64,000 nt of DNA. Source: Chitinophagaceae bacterium UBA1930 (lineage in GTDB: Bacteria; Bacteroidota; Bacteroidia; Chitinophagales; Chitinophagaceae). The stretch is taken from the NCBI GenBank assembly GCA_002337145.1, contig DDFK01000001.1, forward strand, positions 1,388,731 through 1,452,730. Reading direction: 5' to 3'. How positions within the stretch are numbered: the stretch's first letter is position 1; each line of letters starts with the position of its first letter. The position numbers and the translations under genes were made by a program. The notes beneath the pieces are model-generated. The model made no database searches. It saw nothing but the letters and a program-made list of their open reading frames with translations, and had not been told where the DNA came from. Shown one piece after another: positions 44,287 to 51,141 of this stretch.

Positions 44287-44669
44287 GCAATACTGTTTAT
44301 GAGTTTATCAATAACCAAAGGCATTTTTGCAGTAAGCTGTGGCATTTGCGGCAATGTTTTGTCTATGTACAACATAAACACGGCCACCTGTTTATTGTTC
44401 GCCTGCGCAAATTCGTGTAGGGGTATTTTGTTCAGCCTGTAGGCTTCCCGCAGCAACCGCTTTACCCTATTGCGGTGTACCGCTTTTTTAAATACTTTGC
44501 TGCTTGCCCCAACGCCCACTTTTATCGGCCCATCTGTTTCGTCTGCTATTTCCATATAAAAAACCTTTACCGGAAAAACCAGGAACGATTTACCCTTTGC
44601 AAACAGTTGTTCCATCTGCTTCCTGCTTTTAAGTTTTTCGGTCTTGTTATATGAAAATGTTTTGGGCAT
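44283..44669 (-). CDS. rnpA: Ribonuclease P protein component
   Basis: 128 residues. The RNR signature is present in KKAVHRNRVKRLLREAYR, with the N-terminal LKSRKQMEQLFAKGKS motif. It binds the P RNA (rnpB, not here) to mature tRNA 5' ends. It lies downstream of rpmH and overlaps yidD. Confidence 0.9.
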   Translation of the reverse strand: MPKTFSYNKTEKLKSRKQMEQLFAKGKSFLVFPVKVFYMEIADETDGPIKVGVGASSKVFKKAVHRNRVKRLLREAYRLNKIPLHEFAQANNKQVAVFMLYIDKTLPQMPQLTAKMPLVIDKLINSIA

Positions 44670-44682
44670 TGTTTTTTCTTTT

Positions 44683-44774
44683 AGCGTGCCCCGCCTGTGC
44701 GGGCCGGGCTATCCGTTACTGCTCCTCCAACCGCAAGCGGTATGGCGGGGCATCCACTGCTATCCCTCACGCAG
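44683..44774. repeat. Structured GC-rich intergenic repeat between rpmH and rnpA
   Basis: About 90 bp bounded by GCGTG and CACGC. It has inner arms GCCCCGCC (44688-44695) and GGCGGGGC (44744-44751) and a small ACCGC-AA-GCGGT hairpin at its centre. On the minus strand it includes GTGAGGGATAGCAGTGGA and GTAACGGATAGCCCGGCCC, wording I associate with an element scattered through Bacteroidota genomes. It is far more GC-rich than its surroundings. Confidence 0.6.
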
Positions 44775-44833
44775 TACAAATACTAACCATTGGCATGTAG
44801 GGCTTGGTTGTACAGGTTTCAAAATAAACCAAA

Positions 44834-44861
44834 AAAGCCCCGCAATAAATTGCAGGGCTTT
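44834..44861 (-). terminator. Terminator after rpmH
   Basis: AAAGCCCCGCAAT / ATTGCAGGGCTTT, a 13-bp stem with one mismatch and a 2-nt loop. It may attenuate read-through from rpmH into rnpA. Confidence 0.7.
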
Positions 44862-44893
44862 AAATATTTTGTTTCCCTAAAGGTTGGGGATTA

Positions 44894-45049
44894 TTATTTC
44901 AATCCTCTTTCGTCAGAAACAGTCAGTTTCTTACGTCCTTTCGCCCTGCGGCTGGCCAATACTTTACGTCCGTTTGCAGTTTCCATGCGTTTACGGAATC
45001 CGTGAACAGATTTCCTACGGCGTGTATGTGGTTGAAATGTTTGTTTCAT
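44894..45049 (-). CDS. rpmH: 50S ribosomal protein L34
   Basis: 51 residues, basic, starting MKQTFQPHTRRRKSVHGFRK and containing METANGRKVLASRRAKGRKK, the L34 signature. Heads the rpmH-rnpA-yidD group, here interrupted by a terminator and a repeat. dnaA is not adjacent. Confidence 0.95.
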   Translation of the reverse strand: MKQTFQPHTRRRKSVHGFRKRMETANGRKVLASRRAKGRKKLTVSDERGLK

Positions 45050-45202
45050 TGTGTTTTTGTTTTACTTACTCTACAATTTTGTTTCAACTTCAACAGTAGC
45101 CACCATGCCACTATTTGGTGAAAGGTCGGCAAAGATAGGGGGCTGCCATCAATTGACAAAAGGTTTGTGCAAAAGATTTTTTAGTTGTGACGCCAAAATC
45201 CA

Positions 45203-46036
45203 TTATGCCAGCATAAGGTCCAAGTGCTGGCTTGCCACATTTTTGCCAAAGAATATTTCGGCTTGTCTATCAAAATCTGCTACAGAATCAGTTGTATAAA
45301 AATCAATTGTGCCATTTTTATTTAGCCTTGCCTGCATTTCGGTATGCCTGTTTAAATAGTCTTGTAAGCTATTGGCCACAATTTCTCCCTGCGATACAAT
45401 TTTGGTCCCTACTGGCACATGCTCCTTTATCTTATCCATCAACAGTGGGTAATGCGTGCATGCCAGCAATACCGTATCAATTTTGGGTGATTGTAATAAA
45501 AGGGCGTCTATATATTCCTTTACAAAAAAATCGGCCCCTTTGCTTTTGTGCTCATTGTTTTCAATTAGCGGCACCCACATTGGGCAGGCCTGTTGAAATA
45601 CTTGCATTTCGGGAAAGAACTTTTCAATTTCAATGGGGTAGGATCCGGATTGTACCGTACCCTTTGTACCAAGCACGCCAACCTGTTTTGTGGCCGAATA
45701 AGTGCCTATTACTTCGGTGGTTGGCCTTATTACTCCCAACACCCTTTTGGTAGCATCCAGTTTGGGCAAGTCGTTTTGCTGTATGGTACGCAATGCCTTT
45801 GCCGATGCTGTATTGCAGGCAAGTACTACAAGTGGGCATCCTTGTTTAAAGAACCATTGCACGCATTCCAACGTATAGTGGTACACCGTTTCAAAACTCC
45901 TGGTGCCATAAGGGGCACGGGCATTATCGCCCAGGTACAGATAATCGTATGCTGGTAAGGCTCTTACTATTTCTTTCAAAACAGTCAAACCACCGTAACC
46001 GCTATCAAAAACACCTATGGGGCCTGTTGCTTGCAT
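45203..46036 (-). CDS. murI: Glutamate racemase
   Basis: Makes D-glutamate for peptidoglycan. 277 residues. The two catalytic cysteines are C74 in VLACNTASAKAL and C193 in LLACTHYPLL; the N-terminus has GVFDSGYGGLTVL (D11, S12). Last gene of the BamA-OmpH block but with its own -7 box and a terminator before it. Confidence 0.95.
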   Translation of the reverse strand: MQATGPIGVFDSGYGGLTVLKEIVRALPAYDYLYLGDNARAPYGTRSFETVYHYTLECVQWFFKQGCPLVVLACNTASAKALRTIQQNDLPKLDATKRVLGVIRPTTEVIGTYSATKQVGVLGTKGTVQSGSYPIEIEKFFPEMQVFQQACPMWVPLIENNEHKSKGADFFVKEYIDALLLQSPKIDTVLLACTHYPLLMDKIKEHVPVGTKIVSQGEIVANSLQDYLNRHTEMQARLNKNGTIDFYTTDSVADFDRQAEIFFGKNVASQHLDLMLA

Positions 46037-46040
46037 GGTA

Positions 46041-46048
46041 CAAAAATA
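46041..46048 (-). promoter_or_regulatory. -7 promoter box for murI (leaderless spacing)
   Basis: TATTTTTG on the minus strand, perfect consensus, ending exactly 4 nt before the murI ATG. It touches the preceding terminator. Confidence 0.6.
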
Positions 46049-46080
46049 AGAACCATCCTCTTTGTAAAAGGATGGTTCTT
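46048..46080 (-). terminator. Terminator of the bamA-ompH operon
   Basis: AAGAACCATCC / GGATGGTTCTT, perfect 11-bp stem followed by TATTTTTG on the minus strand. The T-rich tail is the murI -7 box itself. Confidence 0.75.
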
Positions 46081-46108
46081 GTTGTATAAATTCAATAAAG
46101 TTGAATGA

Positions 46109-46723
46109 TTAGTTTTTACCTGCTGGTTTTGTAGCTGGTTTGCTTCCACCACCTGTTGTTGGGGTTGTACCTCCACCGTTCAAAGCCTTAATCTGCTCTT
46201 CAATTTCTTTAGGTACCGGTATTTTCATTTTTTGAATAACCCTTAGCATCAGCTCGTCGGATTTTTCAGCAACAATGAATACTTCTTTCTTAAATACGTG
46301 GGTATATTTTTGTTCCTTAATTACAAGGTCCAAAGCAGTATAGATTTTTTCAAGGAATGGCCTTAAAAACTCCTGTTGCTTAACCTGTATTTTTTGTTGT
46401 TGGTATTGTTGCCAGTTTTGTATTGCCATAAAATGCTTGGCAATTTCTTGCTTCATTGCAATTTTTAATGAAGGGCTCATGGTAGCAGAATCCCTTTTAA
46501 AAGCACTGTCTTTTGTTTGGTATTGATAGATCTCAAACTCGTATTCTGTCTTTAAAGAATCGCTTACATATTTCTGTAAAAGTGTGTCCACTTTTTGAAT
46601 GCCTGGCATTACAGACAAAACTGTTTCTTCATCAAAAACACCAATTTTTATTTGTGCCTCACTTTTATTTGAAACGAAAAGGCTTAAGGCAAAAGCCATA
46701 GACACCAATAGAACTTTCTTCAT
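46109..46723 (-). CDS. OmpH/Skp family periplasmic chaperone (second copy)
   Basis: 204 residues. Signal peptide ends near SEAQ (about 23). A long helical hairpin follows, rich in K, Q and E, and the C-terminus is Gly/Thr/Pro-rich with a GKN end. Skp proteins keep outer-membrane proteins soluble on the way to BamA. It lies 33 nt downstream of the first OmpH gene. Confidence 0.82.
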   Translation of the reverse strand: MKKVLLVSMAFALSLFVSNKSEAQIKIGVFDEETVLSVMPGIQKVDTLLQKYVSDSLKTEYEFEIYQYQTKDSAFKRDSATMSPSLKIAMKQEIAKHFMAIQNWQQYQQQKIQVKQQEFLRPFLEKIYTALDLVIKEQKYTHVFKKEVFIVAEKSDELMLRVIQKMKIPVPKEIEEQIKALNGGGTTPTTGGGSKPATKPAGKN

Positions 46724-46756
46724 TGTTGTTGTTTTATTTAAATTGTTTGGTTTTTA

Positions 46757-47269
46757 TTATTGTTTTATTCCTAATTCCCTAAGTATGTCTTCGCTTTTAT
46801 CCAATTTAGGGTCGGCAAATATAACGGTAATTCCTTCACTTTTATCCAGTATAAAATCGTAACCCCTTGCCACTGCAATTTTCTGTACGGCGGTATAAAC
46901 CCTGTCCTGTATTGGTTTTACCAATTTTTGTCTTTCCTTAAACAAATCGCCTTCGTAGCCAAAGCGTTTCTTTTGCAGGTCACGCAATTCTTTTTCTTTA
47001 TTGAACAGTTCATCTTCCCTTTTTTTCTTCAGCTCCTCGCTCAGCATAAATTGCTCCGCTTCGTAGTTCTTGTACATTTTGTCTAACTGGGCCTGTTTGC
47101 TGTCAATTTCTTTTTGCCATTGCTCGCTTATTTGCTGTAGCTTTTTATCGGCATCCCTATATTCTGGCATTTTGTCCAAAATATATTTGGTGTCAATAAT
47201 GGCATATTTCTGTGCAAATGCCACAGAGCCCATCATTAGCAGGCCAAAGGCCAGGATAATTTTTTTCAT
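46757..47269 (-). CDS. OmpH/Skp family periplasmic chaperone (first copy)
   Basis: 170 residues. Signal peptide MKKIILAFGLLMMGSVAFAQ, then the Skp pattern YAIIDTKYILDKMPEYRDAD, a long coiled-coil hairpin and a C-terminal FILDKSEGITVIFADP strand. It lies 38 nt after bamA and belongs to the same operon. Confidence 0.88.
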   Translation of the reverse strand: MKKIILAFGLLMMGSVAFAQKYAIIDTKYILDKMPEYRDADKKLQQISEQWQKEIDSKQAQLDKMYKNYEAEQFMLSEELKKKREDELFNKEKELRDLQKKRFGYEGDLFKERQKLVKPIQDRVYTAVQKIAVARGYDFILDKSEGITVIFADPKLDKSEDILRELGIKQ

Positions 47270-47307
47270 AACAGGTAAAATTGCAGGTTTCTAAAATGTA
47301 ATGACTA

Positions 47308-50058
47308 TTATTCAGGTTCAAAACCAAGCATAAATGTAAAGCGTGCTGCGTCTTTCAATTTATTGGTATTGTTTATCCTGTCTAAACCTATGCCATAATC
47401 AAACCCTAGCAAACCAAACATTGGCAGGTAAAAACGCATACCAATACCTACTGACCTACGCAACCTGAAAGGGTTGTATTCCTTGATGCTGTACCAACCA
47501 TTTGCAGCCTCGTAAAAACCGAGGGCATAAATGGTGCTGCTTGGGTTGAGGCTTAAAGGATACCTAAGCTCCAATACATATTTGTTGAATATGGTAAAGT
47601 ACTCGGAAGCACCTTGTTGATCGGGGTTCACTTTAGGATCAGATGTTTGGTAAACTGGGTAGCCTCTTTGTGCAATAATGTCGTAGCCCAACAATGCATA
47701 TTGGTTACTCAAACCTGCGTCGCCTAACTGGAAACGTTCAAACGGAGATATTTTCAGGTTCTGATTGTACCTACCTAGGTAACCGAATTTGGCAGCCACT
47801 TTTAAAATGAATTGCTTGTTCTTTTCCGGGCCAGCAGGTTTGCCAATAGGCACATACCACTCACTGTTCATTCTCCATTTATGGTATTCAACCCATTGGT
47901 AAGGGTTGGCCGAAGTAACAATGCTCTTGTCTATTAGTGAGTATGGAGGCGTTAACTGCAAGCTGAGCAAGAAGTTTGAACCACTTGTTGGGAACAATGG
48001 GTTTGGACCAACAGATGAACGTTGCAACGCAACTTTAAAGCTCAGGTTGTTTGAATAGCCATTATTGAAGCCAGGCAGGTTCACCTGGTCTATATAGTAG
48101 TTCTTCAATTTATAACGTGCGTAGCTTAAACCCATGCTCAATGAGAAAAAGTCATCCGGCCATTTCAACTGTTTGGCCAAACTAACCGATGCACCGGTTG
48201 TTTTTATGTACGAGCTGTTTGCAGCAGCACTTGTATAGGTACCCGTTGCAGGGTCGTATGCATTGGCAAATTTGGTATCGAACACAGATACGGTAAGTCC
48301 GTTTCTTTTCTTACCACCTAACCAAGGCTCGGTAAACGAGAAGTTGTAGGAGCGGAATGCACGGCCGTTACTTTGTATACGGAAGCTAAGTTTCTGTCCA
48401 TCACCCATTGGCAATGGATCCCAGGCTTTTTTCTTAAGTATGTTTTTAAGCGAGAAGTTGTTGAATGTGATACCTACTGTACCGGTTAAACCGATACCGC
48501 CACCCCAACCGGCACTCAACTCCAATTGGTCGCTCGATTTCTCGGCCAGTTGCCATGTTACATCCACGGTACCATCTTCTGAATTGGGAACAACGTTCGG
48601 GTTTATTTTTTCGGCATCAAAATAGTTCAACTGGCCCAGTTCCCTTTGGGAGCGGATCAAATCCGAACGGCGGAATTTTTCACCCGGCAATGTCCTCAGC
48701 TCCCTTCTAATCACATATTCTTTTGTTTTATCGTTGCCCGTAATGCGTATGTTTTTCCAAGTAGCCTGCGGACCTTCCACTACGCGTATTTCGTAGTCGA
48801 TGGTATCGTTGTAAACGGCTGTTTCAACTGGGTCCGTACGGAAGAAAAGATAACCGTCATCCATGTATAGCCCACTAATATCGCCACCTTCGGGCGACAG
48901 TTGTTTACCCAACCTTTTGTTCAGCAGGTCAAGGTTATACGTATCGCCTTTGGATATACCAAGAATGGTGCTTAATGTAGAATCGGAGTATTTGGTATTT
49001 CCTCTCCAGCTAATGTTACCAAAATAGTATTTGTGGCCTTCGTTTACTTTAATGCTAATATTCAGGTTGCCTTGCTTGTTTGTGCTAACATCATTTGAGT
49101 CGATAACCGCATCCCTGTAACCAAGCTCGTTGTAAAAATCAACCAGTTTTTCCAGGTCTTCGTGGTATTTTTTCTCGTTGTATTTAGCCGAAGCAAATAG
49201 CTTGATCCTTACATAAGGATCCAACAGTTTCTTTGTTTTGCTATAGGTTAAGTAACCCCTGTCTTTTAAATAGTCAGACAATGTGTACGTATTGTTCAGA
49301 GAGTATTTGCCCAAGTCATCCGGCTTTCTAAGGGTAAGCCTGCTCATTTCCTTGGTTTCTTTCATTTGCCTTTTCAGCTTGATTGCATCTACGGTGTTGC
49401 CGCCAAATGCAATGTTATTGATGCGTACCTTATTGCCTTTGGTAATGTAGAAGTAAAGCACAACGGAGTTGCCAAAAGTGGTATCAATTTTTTCTTCGGT
49501 CTCAACTCTTACGTTCTTAAAGGACTTCTCAGCGTAGTATTTGGTAATGGCTTCCTTAGCGGAACGCTTCATGTTTTCGGTAACAATACGGTTTACCACC
49601 AACCCGGTTTTACCCATCAAGTCTTCCTTGTCGCCTTTTTTAACCCCATAGCCAATAAATTCAAATTTTGAAAGTCTTGGCCTTTCGGTCACATTGATTT
49701 CAATATCAAGATTTTTACCCTGTAGCTTGGTAAGGTATATTTCTACGTTACTAAAATAGTTCTGTCCCCAAAGTTTATTGATGGCTTTTGCAAAGTTGTC
49801 GCCCCCAGGAATGGTCACATCATCGCCCACATTAAGGCCCGAAATAGAGATAAGCAAGGTTTCGTCAAAATAACGGTTGCCTGTTACTTTAATGTTGGCG
49901 ATTTTATATTTTTTGGGTACTTTTTGGTTGTAGATATTGATCAAATCGACATCTACGGAGGTAATTCCTGTTGTATCTGTTGCCTGCTGACCAAAAGCCA
50001 TAGAACTTATAAAGCAAGTAATAATAGCCAATACTGAAATTTTGTACACTTTGTGCAT
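47308..50058 (-). CDS. bamA: Outer membrane protein assembly factor BamA
   Basis: 916 residues. Signal peptide ends at SMAFGQ (about 24). Five POTRA-like repeats (about 45-440) precede a 16-strand barrel whose C-terminal third carries FRTDPVETAV, GWGGGIGLTGTVGI, the GLGMRFYLP-like region and a terminal strand RFTFMLGFEPE. Essential insertase for outer-membrane beta-barrels. A one-mismatch -7 box lies about 80 nt upstream. Confidence 0.93.
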   Translation of the reverse strand: MHKVYKISVLAIITCFISSMAFGQQATDTTGITSVDVDLINIYNQKVPKKYKIANIKVTGNRYFDETLLISISGLNVGDDVTIPGGDNFAKAINKLWGQNYFSNVEIYLTKLQGKNLDIEINVTERPRLSKFEFIGYGVKKGDKEDLMGKTGLVVNRIVTENMKRSAKEAITKYYAEKSFKNVRVETEEKIDTTFGNSVVLYFYITKGNKVRINNIAFGGNTVDAIKLKRQMKETKEMSRLTLRKPDDLGKYSLNNTYTLSDYLKDRGYLTYSKTKKLLDPYVRIKLFASAKYNEKKYHEDLEKLVDFYNELGYRDAVIDSNDVSTNKQGNLNISIKVNEGHKYYFGNISWRGNTKYSDSTLSTILGISKGDTYNLDLLNKRLGKQLSPEGGDISGLYMDDGYLFFRTDPVETAVYNDTIDYEIRVVEGPQATWKNIRITGNDKTKEYVIRRELRTLPGEKFRRSDLIRSQRELGQLNYFDAEKINPNVVPNSEDGTVDVTWQLAEKSSDQLELSAGWGGGIGLTGTVGITFNNFSLKNILKKKAWDPLPMGDGQKLSFRIQSNGRAFRSYNFSFTEPWLGGKKRNGLTVSVFDTKFANAYDPATGTYTSAAANSSYIKTTGASVSLAKQLKWPDDFFSLSMGLSYARYKLKNYYIDQVNLPGFNNGYSNNLSFKVALQRSSVGPNPLFPTSGSNFLLSLQLTPPYSLIDKSIVTSANPYQWVEYHKWRMNSEWYVPIGKPAGPEKNKQFILKVAAKFGYLGRYNQNLKISPFERFQLGDAGLSNQYALLGYDIIAQRGYPVYQTSDPKVNPDQQGASEYFTIFNKYVLELRYPLSLNPSSTIYALGFYEAANGWYSIKEYNPFRLRRSVGIGMRFYLPMFGLLGFDYGIGLDRINNTNKLKDAARFTFMLGFEPE

Positions 50059-50190
50059 CCGTTTTTGTTTGTTGTTGGGGGCTGAAATAGCTAAGCGAAG
50101 CGGTTTTCAGCAGTTGGTTATTCGGTTTAAGTTGGGCAAATTAACGGGATTTCTGAAAAGTGTTTGTTAAATCACCGCCTATAGGGGCTT

Positions 50191-50958
50191 TCATTCGCCT
50201 AAAACAACGGTTTCCTGTTGTATTTGTTTACCGGTTTTGCCAAACCGGCGTTCCCGGTTCTGAAAATCGAGTATGGCTTCGTACAGGTTTACTTTCCTGA
50301 AATCGGGCCAACGGGTGTTGGTAAAGTAGAGCTCGGCATAGGCCAGTTGGTACAGCAAGAAATTGCTGATGCGGTATTCGCCACTGGTGCGTATCATGAG
50401 TTCGGGATCGGGAAAGTTGCTAGTGGTAAGGTACTGCTGAATGGTATTCTGGTCAATTGTTTCGGGGTCCAGTTTTCCGGCCTTCACATCCAGGCCAATA
50501 TTCTTTACGGCATTCATCAGCTCCCAGCGGCTGCTATAGCTCAATGCCATAATAAGGTTCAGCCCGGTATTATGGCTGGTCATTTCCAGTGCTTCCTGCA
50601 GTTCCTCATAGGCAAATTTTGGAAGCATCTGCATATCGCCAATTACATGCAGCTTTATATTATTCTTATTAAGAATGGGTACTTCCTTGCGTATCGTATC
50701 AACCAATAATGCCATCAGGCCGTCTACTTCATTCTGTGGCCTGTCCCAGTTCTCGGTACTAAAAGCATAAAGCGTAAGGTACCCAATGCCCAATTCTGCA
50801 CTGCCTTCCACAATATCCCTTACACTTTCCACGCCATGAAAATGACCAAACAAACGGTCTTCGCCTTTTTCTTCGGCCCAACGCCCGTTGCCATCCATAA
50901 TAATGGCTATATGGTGGGGTAACCTCTGTTTATCAATCTTGTCCAGTAGTTCCTGCAT
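50191..50958 (-). CDS. uppS: Isoprenyl transferase (undecaprenyl diphosphate synthase)
   Basis: Builds the C55 lipid carrier for peptidoglycan and other glycans. About 255 residues from ATG 50958 (a GTG at 50967 is in frame). The catalytic motif is HHIAIIMDGNGRWA with D22. Further motifs are YLTLYAFSTENW and the C-terminal RTSGEYRISNFLLYQLAYAELYF. It precedes bamA by about 130 nt. Confidence 0.93.
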   Translation of the reverse strand: MQELLDKIDKQRLPHHIAIIMDGNGRWAEEKGEDRLFGHFHGVESVRDIVEGSAELGIGYLTLYAFSTENWDRPQNEVDGLMALLVDTIRKEVPILNKNNIKLHVIGDMQMLPKFAYEELQEALEMTSHNTGLNLIMALSYSSRWELMNAVKNIGLDVKAGKLDPETIDQNTIQQYLTTSNFPDPELMIRTSGEYRISNFLLYQLAYAELYFTNTRWPDFRKVNLYEAILDFQNRERRFGKTGKQIQQETVVLGE

Positions 50959-50981
50959 AGCTTGCACAGCATTAATTCTGG

Positions 50982-50989
50982 CAAAAATA
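50982..50989 (-). promoter_or_regulatory. -7 promoter box for uppS
   Basis: TATTTTTG on the minus strand, perfect consensus, 23 nt before the ATG at 50958. Confidence 0.5.
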
Positions 50990-51141
50990 GCAAAATGGAA
51001 GTGTAGTGTGCAGAATACCTTCTGTTTTTGAAAAAACAGCCCAAAGAAGCAATAGCCACTACAGTTTTATGGTCGGCAGTTGTACAAAAATGGGTTCGAA
51101 ACAAAATTTTCTTACTTTTAATTACTACAATTATTTATTTG

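Noticed and set aside
44641..44880. 78-codon plus-strand frame across the rpmH-rnpA repeat
   Set aside because: It runs through the GC-rich repeat and terminator and has no coding character.
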